The notes under the pieces were generated by a model. The model had not been told where the DNA came from and did not search any database. It saw nothing but the letters and a program-made list of their open reading frames with translations. Of a stretch of DNA of 62,383 nucleotides, positions 54,807 to 62,383 are shown piece after piece. The position numbers were made by a program, and so were the translations under genes. The first letter of the stretch is position 1; every line of letters starts with the position of its first letter. Location: the NCBI GenBank assembly GCA_021731445.1, contig JAKFXK010000020.1, forward strand, positions 1 to 62,383, in the 5' to 3' direction. The stretch is from Nevskiaceae bacterium (GTDB taxonomy: Bacteria > Pseudomonadota > Gammaproteobacteria > Nevskiales > Nevskiaceae).

Positions 54807-55837
54807 GCCATGCGCGGCGGGGACAGGCCGCACCTGCCCTGTCCGTGCTGATCCCCGCGCTCAACGAGGCGGAAACACTGCCTTTGCTGCTCGCCGATCT
54901 TTCCACGCAGCGTGGTATCCGCATCGAGATCATCGTCGCCGATGGCGGCTCCGATGACGGCACGCCCCAGCTCGCAAGACGCCAGCGCGCCCGTGTGATT
55001 GCCGCGCCGCGAGGGCGCGGCGCGCAGCTCAATGCCGCCGTCGCCGCTGCGCGCGCGCCCTGGCTCCTGTGCCTGCACGCGGACTGCCGCCTGACCGCCG
55101 CCGACCAGTTGGTGACTGCGCTCAACGCCCTGCGCGCCGCGCACAGCAGCAGCGCCCTCGCAGCCGGGCATTGGCCACTGCGCTTTGACCGCAAGCGGGC
55201 CGGCTATGAGCTGTTGTTCCGCCAGCTCGAAGCCAAAAGTGCCAGCAACCGGCCTGGCACCGTGAATGGCGACCAGGGCCTGCTGATCCATGCAGAGACC
55301 CTCGCCAGGCTGGGTGGCTTCGATGAGTCGTTGCCGTTTTACGAGGATCAGCGCCTGGCCGCGAAAATCTTCGCGCTGGGCCGCTTCGTGCTGCTGCCGG
55401 GGGCATTGCAGACCTCGGCGCGACGTTTCGAGACCGAAGGTCACAGCGCGCGGCTCGCCTTGATGGCGCTGATCGTCGGCGCCGAACATGCAGGGCTTGT
55501 CGATTGGCTGCGCGCGCTGCCGACGCTGTACCGCGCCCAGCATGAGGCGGCGCCATTGTCGCTGGCACCTTTTCTGCACGCGCTCTCAGTGCACATCGCA
55601 TCGCTGCCACCACCGCAGCAGCGCCAGCTGTGGCGTGACACCGGCGCGCTGCTCACAGCCAATGCCTGGCAGCTGGCGTTGCTGCTTGACAGCATCAGCC
55701 CGGCATCGCCACGCTGGCTGCGCCGCTTTGATCGCCTGCTGGCCACGTCCTTGTCGAAAGCGCCCTGGCCCCAGCTGGCGGGGCAGGCGATGGCGGCGAC
55801 AATCCGGCTGGCCACGGTACTCTCCAAACCGCCATGA
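54803..55837 (+). CDS. Family 2 glycosyltransferase
   Basis: 344 residues from a GTG at 54803, in a GTGA overlap with the FecR-SPOR gene. GT-A fold: LSVLIPALNEAETLPLLL, EIIVADGGSDDGT, RGRGAQLNAAV, CLHADCRL (DxD-like) and GFDESLPFYEDQRLAAKI. It resembles the TIGR04283-type glycosyltransferases. The C-terminal ~120 residues are helical. It has no obvious membrane anchor, though the C-terminus is hydrophobic. The product is unknown; the context suggests an envelope glycan. The ATGA overlap with the GH5 gene couples them. Confidence 0.88.
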   Translation: MSHARRGQAAPALSVLIPALNEAETLPLLLADLSTQRGIRIEIIVADGGSDDGTPQLARRQRARVIAAPRGRGAQLNAAVAAARAPWLLCLHADCRLTAADQLVTALNALRAAHSSSALAAGHWPLRFDRKRAGYELLFRQLEAKSASNRPGTVNGDQGLLIHAETLARLGGFDESLPFYEDQRLAAKIFALGRFVLLPGALQTSARRFETEGHSARLALMALIVGAEHAGLVDWLRALPTLYRAQHEAAPLSLAPFLHALSVHIASLPPPQQRQLWRDTGALLTANAWQLALLLDSISPASPRWLRRFDRLLATSLSKAPWPQLAGQAMAATIRLATVLSKPP

Positions 55838-56967
55838 ACGCACTCAAAACTCTCGCCGCTCTACTGCTGATGGCAACGAGCCTCGCCCATGCCGCTGCCA
55901 CACCACCGCCCACCGCGCTGCTGCGCACGCTGGAACGCGGCGTCAACCTGCCGATCTGGTTCACCTTTCGCGGGCAGGCTGGCATCGACCCCGCGCTGTG
56001 GTACCCGGATGCCGCCGATTGGCGGCTGATCAAATCGCTGGGCTTCAAGCATGTGCGCGTGCAGTTCGACCCCGCATATTTCCGCCACCCGACGCAGCCC
56101 GGTGCGGTGCAGTCCGCGCGCATCGCCGAGCTGAAGCGCGCCCTGGCTCCGGCGCGCGCCCATGGCTTGACGGTGGTACTGGCCGCCGAGCCTCAAGGCC
56201 CGGAAAAATCCCGGCTGGTGAAGGACGATGCCGGCATCGCCGAGCTGGCAGCGTTCTGGCGCGCTTTTGCCGCCGGCATGAAAAGCATGCGCCCCTCGCA
56301 ACTGGTGTTCGAGCTGCTCAACGAGCCCACCGACACCGATGCCGCGCGCAACCGCCTGCTGATGCAGTGGCTGGTGCAGGCCGTGCGCAGCGTCGCACCC
56401 CGGCACACGCTGGTGGTCGAGGGCCATGCCTACTCCGGCATCGACGACCTGCTCGCCTTCGAACCGCTGGAGGCAGCCAACCTGGTCTACAGCTTCCACT
56501 TCTACGAGCCGCACAACTTCACGCACCAAGGGGCGACCTGGGGCTGGCCGCTGCTGACCGAGTTCAAGGATCTGCCCTATCCCTCCTCGCCGGAACTGGT
56601 AGCACCCCTATTGCCAGCCATGAGCGAAGAGGCCAGGCCGCATATCGCCTGGTACGGCGAGCAACGCTGGGATCAGAGCCGCATCGACGCCAGGCTTGAT
56701 CTGGTGCGCGACTGGGCCAAGACCCACGGCGTGCCGATCTGGTGCGGCGAGTTCGGCACCGCCAGGCTGGGCGCGCCGCTTAAGTCCCGCAGCGCCTGGC
56801 TGGGCGATGTGCGCCGGGGGCTTGAAGCGCGCGGTGTCGCCTGGACACTGTTTGGTTATGCCGGCAATTTCGGCCTCGTCACCGGCAATGCTGGCGCGCG
56901 CCAGGTCGACGCTGGCGATGCCGAGGCGCTGGGCCTGCGGACAGCCGCTCCGTCGAAGGCGCAATAG
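55834..56967 (+). CDS. Secreted glycoside hydrolase family 5 (cellulase-like)
   Basis: 377 residues from ATG 55834, overlapping the glycosyltransferase stop by 4 bases. Signal peptide LKTLAALLLMATSLAHAA. A (beta/alpha)8 barrel with RGVNLPIWF, KHVRVQFDP, the acid/base E164 in FELLNEPTD, HFYEPHNFTHQGATW, and the nucleophile E306 in PIWCGEFGTA. Together these are clan GH-A/GH5 signs. It cleaves beta-1,4-type glycans in the periplasm or outside. A hydrolase co-expressed with a synthase is common in exopolysaccharide systems such as cellulose. Confidence 0.92.
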   Translation: MNALKTLAALLLMATSLAHAAATPPPTALLRTLERGVNLPIWFTFRGQAGIDPALWYPDAADWRLIKSLGFKHVRVQFDPAYFRHPTQPGAVQSARIAELKRALAPARAHGLTVVLAAEPQGPEKSRLVKDDAGIAELAAFWRAFAAGMKSMRPSQLVFELLNEPTDTDAARNRLLMQWLVQAVRSVAPRHTLVVEGHAYSGIDDLLAFEPLEAANLVYSFHFYEPHNFTHQGATWGWPLLTEFKDLPYPSSPELVAPLLPAMSEEARPHIAWYGEQRWDQSRIDARLDLVRDWAKTHGVPIWCGEFGTARLGAPLKSRSAWLGDVRRGLEARGVAWTLFGYAGNFGLVTGNAGARQVDAGDAEALGLRTAAPSKAQ

Positions 56968-57077
56968 GTCAGTCTTACCAAGCGACGGTCATCCAGCCGA
57001 CCTGTGCGCTTTGTTACCATCTGTTCACTGAAAGTTCAGAACCACTGGCTTTCGCCCTTCATCAGGAGCCATCCCGA

Positions 57078-58292
57078 ATGGATTCCCCGGCATCACCCCT
57101 CGCTGCCCAAGCCCCTCAGAAAGCGCCCATCAACTGGCCGGCCGCCATCATGTTTCCGCTCACCACGCTGCCGGTGCTGACCGTGCTGCCCTGGTATCTG
57201 GTCACGCATGAAGTGAGCGCCGCGCCCTGGGTCTGGGCTTTCATCCTGCTCTGGCTGAACGGCCTCGGCATCACCGCCGGCTATCACCGCCTGTGGGCGC
57301 ATCGCACCTACTCGGCGCACCCGGCGCTGAAGTGGTTTCTGGCGCTGTTCGGTGGCATGGCGGTGCAGAACTCCATCCTGATCTGGGCCGCGATGCACCG
57401 CGTGCACCACAAGCATGTCGATCACATCGACCACGATCCGTACTCGGCCAAGCGCGGTTTCTGGTACTCGCACATGGGCTGGATGCTGCGCGACTATCCC
57501 TCCGCACAGCTCGACTACAGCAATGCCAAGGATCTCCTCGATGACAAGGTGGTGATGTTCCAGCACCGGCACTATCTGTGGTTCGCCTTCGGCAGCAATA
57601 TCGTCATCCCGGTGGCACTGGGCTTCACCTATGGCGATGTCTGGAGCTTCGTGCTGATCGCCGGCTTTCTCAGACTGGTGGTCAACCACCACGTCACTTT
57701 CTTCATCAACAGCCTTGCCCACATGTGGGGTCGCCAGCCGTACACCACGACCAACACCGCGCGAGACAACGACTTCATCGCACTACTCACCTACGGCGAG
57801 GGTTATCACAACTACCACCACCTGTTCCAGATGGACTATCGCAACGGCATCCAATGGTGGCATTTCGACCCTACCAAGTGGCTGATCGCTGCCTGCTCCT
57901 GGGTGGGGCTGTCCAAGGATCTGAAGCGTGTGCCCAATTTCAAGATCCAGCGCGCCATGTTGCAGGCGCAGTTCGAACGCGCCCGCGAGAAGCTGCTGCA
58001 CTCCCGCACCAACCCCTCACGCTTGACCGACCTGCAGCATCTGCTCGAAACCGAGTGGCAGCAGTTCAGCCAGACTGTGGCCGAGTGGTCGAAGCTGCAG
58101 GGCGAAAAACTCGACGCCGCCAAGCTGCATATGGCCGAGCGTGTGCATGAGGCACAGCACCAGTTGCAGGAGCGCTGGGAGGCGAGCGAGATGAAGAAGA
58201 AACTTGCCACGCTCGAACGCGCCCTGGAAGAAGCGCTGGAAATGCAGCGTCAGCGCGTGGCCCTGCTGAGGATGCAGATGGCTGCCGCTTGA
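57078..58292 (+). CDS. Fatty acid (acyl-CoA) desaturase
   Basis: 404 residues, membrane-bound desaturase. The three His boxes are HRLWAHRTYSAH, HRVHHKHVDH and GEGYHNYHHLFQMDYRNG, with four transmembrane helices. The sequence continues WWHFDPTKWLIAACSWVGL, typical of Delta-9 acyl-CoA desaturases. The last ~105 residues form a long charged coiled coil (FERAREKLLHSRTNPSRL ... EMKKKLATLERALEEALEM), an extension known in some pseudomonad relatives. It introduces a cis double bond in saturated acyl chains. It ends at a strong terminator. Confidence 0.95.
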   Translation: MDSPASPLAAQAPQKAPINWPAAIMFPLTTLPVLTVLPWYLVTHEVSAAPWVWAFILLWLNGLGITAGYHRLWAHRTYSAHPALKWFLALFGGMAVQNSILIWAAMHRVHHKHVDHIDHDPYSAKRGFWYSHMGWMLRDYPSAQLDYSNAKDLLDDKVVMFQHRHYLWFAFGSNIVIPVALGFTYGDVWSFVLIAGFLRLVVNHHVTFFINSLAHMWGRQPYTTTNTARDNDFIALLTYGEGYHNYHHLFQMDYRNGIQWWHFDPTKWLIAACSWVGLSKDLKRVPNFKIQRAMLQAQFERAREKLLHSRTNPSRLTDLQHLLETEWQQFSQTVAEWSKLQGEKLDAAKLHMAERVHEAQHQLQERWEASEMKKKLATLERALEEALEMQRQRVALLRMQMAAA

Positions 58293-58307
58293 TGGCAGAG
58301 CGCCAAT

Positions 58308-58340
58308 AAAAAGGCCCCGCCAAGTGCGGGGCCTTTTTTT
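58308..58340. terminator. Bidirectional terminator between desaturase and S46 peptidase genes
   Basis: AAGGCCCCGC-CAAGT-GCGGGGCCTT with A-run before and seven-T run after: a 10-bp perfect stem between convergent genes. Confidence 0.92.
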
Positions 58341-58354
58341 ATCTGGGTTGAGCT

Positions 58355-60421
58355 TTAGTGCGCACCCATCTCGTCGGCCAGAAAGCCCGCGCCATATACC
58401 TTGCGCAGCGCCTCGGTGATGGCCCCGGCGTGTACCGACACCGCGCGGTTGCTGCGCTCGTCGAACCAGAACGCGCCACCCAGCGAGCGGATGTTGCCGT
58501 CGAACACCAGGCCGATGATCTCGGCGTTCTTGTTGATCACGGGCGAACCGGAGTTGCCGCCGATGATGTCGTTGGTGGACACGAAGTTGAAGGGCTGCGT
58601 GAGCGTGAGCGCGCCGGCGTCCTTCGCCGCGAACCAGCTCTTGGGCAGGGCAAAGGGGTCGCTGCCCGTCTCGCGCTCGAAGGCCCCGCCGAACGTCGTG
58701 AAGGGGGCGACCGGCTTGCCCTTTTCAGTCCAGCCTTTCACTTCGCCGTAGGAGAGGCGCAGCGTGAAGGTGGCATCCGGGTAGACGCTGGTACCCAGCA
58801 TGGCGAAACGCGCGGCGGCGATCTTGCCGGCGTTCTGGGTCTCGACGGCCTTCACCTCGTTCTCGTAGGTCTTGCGCAGCGCGCGGGCCGGGGCGTCGAC
58901 GGCGCGGGCGAGCTGGATGAAGGGATCCTGGCTTGCGGTCACGGCCTTGCCGCCATCGGCCCATAGGGCCTTGCGGGTGGCGACATCGCCGAGTTTGGTG
59001 CCATCGACCAGCCTTGCGGCAACGGTTTCCGGAGAGTCCTTGCCGAGCACGGCCTTCACCACCGGATGATCGGGAGAGAGGTATTCGCGCAGCTTGGTGA
59101 GCGAATAGGCCAGCGTCACCTTCTCGTATTCCGGATAGATCGGCGCCTCGCTGAACAGCTGCGCTTCGAGCTGCGGCAGGCGCGCCTCGCCGAACTCGGC
59201 CAGACGCTCGGCATTGGGCTTGGCGCGTTCTTCGGCACCGCGCAGCAGCGTGCGGGCCTGATCGAAATACTTGCTGTAGAAGCCGGCGCCATCCAGCATG
59301 CGGTGTTCCCAATAGATGTTGCGCCAGGTCGTCTGCGCCTTGGCGATGGCGTCCCAGGCCTGGCCGTATTCCTTCTTCAGCTTGGGGTTTTTGCGGACGT
59401 AGGCACGCAGGGCGTCTTCCTGCTGCTGCTTGAAGGCGAAGACCTCCGGGTCTTGCAGGGCTTCGAGCATGCCCTTGCGCGCCTTGAGGCTGTTCTCGAA
59501 GCCGAACAGGTCATCCTGCGCCACACGCGCCTGTTCCTTGCCCTCGGCGCTATAGCGCAAGAGGTAGCCACGGTACTCGCTCGCCAGCATCAGACGCTGC
59601 GGCAATGCCAGATCACGTTGCAGTGCCAACTGAGCGACGGTGAGGCCGCGCTGGGTGGTGCCGGGATGACCGGTGATGAAGCTGGCTTCGCCTTCCACAG
59701 CGCCTGCGGACTTGACGGGGAAGAACGCCGCCACGCTGGCAGGCTTGCCGCCCTCGTAGACGCGCAGCAGTCCCATGTCGAGGTTGAAGCGTGGGAAGTT
59801 GAAATTGTCCGGATCGCCACCGAAAAAGGCGATGCGCTGCTCGGGTGCAAAGGCGAGACGCACGTCGTCGAAGCGATGGTAGCGGTACAGGTGATAGCGG
59901 CCACCCTGGTAGAGCTTGACCACCTCGCAGTTGCGCGTGGCCTTGCTCTCTCCGGTGCAGGCGGATTCGATGCCTGCAATCTCGGCCTTCTCGGCCTTGG
60001 CAAAGCCCTCACCGGACTGCGCCTTGGTGGCGGCATTGATCCTGGCCGTCACGTCGGTGATTTCTTCCAGCCGGTTGATTTCGAGCGCCGGGCAGCGCAG
60101 CTCGTCCTCGCGCTTCTTGGCGAGAAAGCCATCGGCGATGTAGTCCACCTTGGCGCTGGAAAGCTCCTGCACGCAGTCGCGCACGCAGTGGTGGTTGGTG
60201 AGCACCAGGCCATCCTTGCTGACGAAGCTGCCGGAACAGCCATTGCCGAGACGGGCGGAGGACTGCATCACTTTTTTCACCCAGGTCGCATCGGGCGTGA
60301 AGCCGGCGGACTTCTGGATGGCCTTGGCAGGCAGGTTGTCGAGCGTCCACATACCTTCGGCGGCGAAGGCTAAGGCGGGCAGCAGCAGCGTGGCGGCAAG
60401 CCAGGCTTTGAGGCGGTTCAT
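58355..60421 (-). CDS. S46-family dipeptidyl-peptidase (DPP7/DPP11-like)
   Basis: 688 residues from the ATG at 60421, giving a signal peptide (LAATLLLPALAFAAEG). It starts with MWTLDNLPAKAIQKSAGF, a hallmark of S46 peptidases. The chymotrypsin-like catalytic residues appear as His in VLTNHHCV, Asp in the GGDPDNFNFPRFNLDMGL area, and Ser in GGNSGSPVINKN, with VFDGNIRSLGG close by. It removes dipeptides from peptide N-termini in the periplasm. The residue that decides DPP7 against DPP11 specificity is not judged here. Confidence 0.95.
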   Translation of the reverse strand: MNRLKAWLAATLLLPALAFAAEGMWTLDNLPAKAIQKSAGFTPDATWVKKVMQSSARLGNGCSGSFVSKDGLVLTNHHCVRDCVQELSSAKVDYIADGFLAKKREDELRCPALEINRLEEITDVTARINAATKAQSGEGFAKAEKAEIAGIESACTGESKATRNCEVVKLYQGGRYHLYRYHRFDDVRLAFAPEQRIAFFGGDPDNFNFPRFNLDMGLLRVYEGGKPASVAAFFPVKSAGAVEGEASFITGHPGTTQRGLTVAQLALQRDLALPQRLMLASEYRGYLLRYSAEGKEQARVAQDDLFGFENSLKARKGMLEALQDPEVFAFKQQQEDALRAYVRKNPKLKKEYGQAWDAIAKAQTTWRNIYWEHRMLDGAGFYSKYFDQARTLLRGAEERAKPNAERLAEFGEARLPQLEAQLFSEAPIYPEYEKVTLAYSLTKLREYLSPDHPVVKAVLGKDSPETVAARLVDGTKLGDVATRKALWADGGKAVTASQDPFIQLARAVDAPARALRKTYENEVKAVETQNAGKIAAARFAMLGTSVYPDATFTLRLSYGEVKGWTEKGKPVAPFTTFGGAFERETGSDPFALPKSWFAAKDAGALTLTQPFNFVSTNDIIGGNSGSPVINKNAEIIGLVFDGNIRSLGGAFWFDERSNRAVSVHAGAITEALRKVYGAGFLADEMGAH

Positions 60422-60494
60422 TGGGTTCCCTTGCGTAGTGCGCCGCGACGGACGCGATACGCAAGGATGCCGCAAAGACGGACTTGGTTTGAAC

Positions 60495-62285
60495 CTATGG
60501 AGCCAGCTGCGGCGGACTGGCGGGCGGGGTCGTCGGTGTGCTCAGCGCCGCGCGCACGCGGTTGGCGCTGACCGGCACCGGGAACGCGGTGGAAAAACTC
60601 TCGGTGCCGCCGCGCGTGGCGATCGTGCTCACCACCCAGTACTCGCACACCACCCGCTCCGGCGTGACATCGAGTACCGAGTACCCCTTGTTCACCAGAT
60701 CAATGTGCTTGATGTGCGGATTGTTGGCCCGGAAGCTGTCGATGATCGGATCCAGCATGGCGAGCTGTGCCTGGGGGGGCGAGGTCACCGATGTGACGAC
60801 GAACTCCGCTGCCAGGCTGCCACTGCCGCTGTTGTCCACCGGGTTGTTGGTGTAGGCGGCCGGATTGTTGGGGTCGTCGGTGATGTCACCCACCCAGGTG
60901 CTGTGCACATCGCCGGTGAGGATCACCACATTGTTGATCGGCCCGGCACGCAAGCCGTTGATGATGAGCTGGCGTTCGACGGTGTAGCCGTCCCAGGAAT
61001 CGCCGTTGAGCCCCATCGGCCCGCCAGCGGATTTCAGGCCTGGTTGCAGGCTCCACTGGTGGAACACCACCTGGTTGCCGACCAGTTTCCAGGTCGCCGT
61101 TGAACTGCCAAGCCCGTCCAGCAGCCAATCGCGCTGTTCGGGGCCGATCATCTTCCGGGCGGCATTGTTGCGCGGCTCCTGCGGCTGGATGGGCGCGGAG
61201 AGCGGCACGTCGCGATCGTAGAGGCGTGAGTCGGTCATGAACAGCTCCATCAGCGCGCCGTAGCGATAGCGCCGCCAGATGCGGTTGACGTTGCCCGGCT
61301 CGGGGTAGCGGATCGGCATCCACTCGTCATAGGCCCGCTGGGCAAACGTCTTGCGCTCGGCCCAAACCCCTTCGTTCTTGCCGCCCTCGTTGTGGTTGAC
61401 CGCCGCATCGCGCCAGCTGTTGTCGGTGGACTCGTGGTCGTCCCAGATGGTGACAAAGGGATGCTGGCGGTGCAGCTCGACGAGATCGGGATCGGTGCGC
61501 TTGTAATAGCCGTGGCGCATGCGGTAATCGGCGAGCGACTTCATCTCGTAGGTCGGCTCATAGGGCCGCGCGGTGCCGTACACCTCGTCACCACTCGCGG
61601 CATCGGAGGCGTACTCGTAGATGTAATCGCCCAGATGCAGCACCACGTCGATGTCAGCGCGCGCGGCAAGAAAGCGATAGGCGTTGAAGAAACCATGCGC
61701 ATACGAGGAGCAGCTCACCAGCCCCAGACGCAGCCGGGTGTTGTCGGCATCGGCGGCCGGAGCCGTGCGCGTGCGGCCGATGGCGGTTTTGAAGCCGACT
61801 GCCTCGAACTGGTAGTAGTAGGTGGTGCCGGGCGAGAGGCCGGTGAAGTCGATCTTGATCGTCCAGTCGCGGGCGCTGGTCGCCATCTGCACACGGGTGC
61901 TCACCAGCTGGGTGAGTGCGGTGTCGCGGTAGACCTTCAAGGTCACCAGAACATCTTCGGCAGCGACGGGGGTGGCGCGCGTCCACAGGATCACCGCATC
62001 GGGCAGCGGATCGCCAGAGGCGATGCCGTGGTTGAAAGGCGAGACCGCCGCCATCGGCACGGGCGAAGGCGATGGGGCGGGTGTGGGTGCTGGGCCAGGC
62101 GCCGGCGAGGGTATGGGGCTGGGATTGCTGCCGCCCACCAGCGCACTGTCACCGCAGCCGCTCAGCACGGGTGCTGCCATCGCCAAGCCTGCCGCGCTGC
62201 CCAGGCGCTTCAAAAAGTCCCGACGCGAAAATCCGCTGGGACGGAGCAGGCGCAGACGGCTGCGGCGGCGACGGGGAGCACTCAT
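60495..62285 (-). CDS. phoD: Tat-exported PhoD-like alkaline phosphatase, lipoprotein
   Basis: 596 residues. The N-terminus has a textbook twin-arginine motif SRRDFLK (20-26), then a hydrophobic region ending LSGC (Cys44) and a Pro/Ser-rich tether. The PhoD beta-sandwich and phosphodiesterase domain follow: LGLVSCSSYAHGFFNAYRFL, VLHLGDYIYEYASDA, VTIWDDHESTDNSW, and VILTGDVHSTWVGD, which supply the Ca/Fe ligands. It releases phosphate from phosphomono- and diesters. Export is by the TatABC system, whose genes are in this window. Confidence 0.96.
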   Translation of the reverse strand: MSAPRRRRSRLRLLRPSGFSRRDFLKRLGSAAGLAMAAPVLSGCGDSALVGGSNPSPIPSPAPGPAPTPAPSPSPVPMAAVSPFNHGIASGDPLPDAVILWTRATPVAAEDVLVTLKVYRDTALTQLVSTRVQMATSARDWTIKIDFTGLSPGTTYYYQFEAVGFKTAIGRTRTAPAADADNTRLRLGLVSCSSYAHGFFNAYRFLAARADIDVVLHLGDYIYEYASDAASGDEVYGTARPYEPTYEMKSLADYRMRHGYYKRTDPDLVELHRQHPFVTIWDDHESTDNSWRDAAVNHNEGGKNEGVWAERKTFAQRAYDEWMPIRYPEPGNVNRIWRRYRYGALMELFMTDSRLYDRDVPLSAPIQPQEPRNNAARKMIGPEQRDWLLDGLGSSTATWKLVGNQVVFHQWSLQPGLKSAGGPMGLNGDSWDGYTVERQLIINGLRAGPINNVVILTGDVHSTWVGDITDDPNNPAAYTNNPVDNSGSGSLAAEFVVTSVTSPPQAQLAMLDPIIDSFRANNPHIKHIDLVNKGYSVLDVTPERVVCEYWVVSTIATRGGTESFSTAFPVPVSANRVRAALSTPTTPPASPPQLAP

Positions 62286-62383
62286 GACGGTTGACCTCTC
62301 GACAGGATCGCGGCAGCCGCCGGATCAGGCCACCCATCTCACATGATGCGCCCCGCGTCTTGCAAGCGCGTGACGAACTGATC
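62286..62383. other. Intergenic end of window upstream of phoD
   Basis: 98 bases to the window edge. I see no gene start or RNA here. It should hold the phoD promoter and ribosome-binding site (GAGGTCAACCGTC on the minus strand); no Pho box with the right spacing is visible. Confidence 0.4.

Noticed and set aside
62286-62383. Possible Pho box upstream of phoD
   Set aside because: CTGTC and CCGTCAT occur but not with the direct-repeat spacing of 11 bases needed for PhoB.

Overview
This is a gene-dense, high-GC bacterial window with no rRNA, tRNA or CRISPR array and no complete insertion sequence. The gene set points to a Gram-negative proteobacterium, most likely a gammaproteobacterium near Xanthomonadales/Nevskiales. 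The evidence is outer-membrane beta-barrels and many lipoproteins, a CpxP/CpxR/CpxA module with an exact CpxR box, S46 dipeptidyl-peptidase, an Ax21-like outer-membrane protein, a his-tat gene string, and a kinase-linked ECF sigma factor of a type described in Xanthomonas and Vibrio. The taxonomic call is inference.

Layout. 1-2.8 kb: the C-terminal end of a sensor kinase, an HD-GYP protein with a degenerate receiver, and an EamA transporter. 2.75-6.6 kb: UvrD, a small membrane ORF overlapping an MtfA-like peptidase, and a DUF4124 protein. 6.6-16 kb: a long minus-strand series hisB-hisH-hisA-hisF, hisE, tatA-tatB-tatC, a response regulator/kinase pair and an FKBP isomerase. A plus-strand Tat-exported intradiol-dioxygenase-like lipoprotein and a 27-bp inverted repeat lie where hisI is normally found. 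16-25.8 kb: a CocE-type hydrolase, three homogentisate-pathway genes (a short HmgA-like protein, a FAH-family hydrolase, MaiA) and, between them, the Cpx-like module and a FecR-domain protein. 25.9-28.6 kb: a small general-stress-type cluster (SDR, DUF2383, DUF3309, thioredoxin-like, unknown). 28.7-39.4 kb: GDPD, pyruvate kinase, beta-barrels, PurT, a D-aminoacylase-like amidohydrolase, a DUF4197 remnant, TypA, and two single-haem cytochromes.

39.6-48.9 kb: convergent ppx and ppk1 are separated by a five-gene block. It holds a transmembrane Ser/Thr kinase with TPR repeats, an ECF sigma factor lacking the usual acidic region 2.2 motif, an OmpA-type protein, a lipoprotein and a secreted helical protein. 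It is the best candidate here for an incompletely described signalling system: periplasmic sensing by the TPR part, sigma-factor phosphorylation, and envelope-protein output. 49-62.4 kb: a subtilase lipoprotein, a RimK-like ATP-grasp/GNAT pair, a tightly overlapping FecR-SPOR/GT2/GH5 operon, a fatty-acid desaturase, an S46 peptidase and a Tat-exported PhoD.

Themes. Envelope maintenance and export dominate: Tat translocase with two Tat-signal substrates, Cpx stress, many lipoproteins, barrels and periplasmic peptidases. Many genes are joined by 4-bp overlaps, and strong hairpin terminators separate several convergent pairs.
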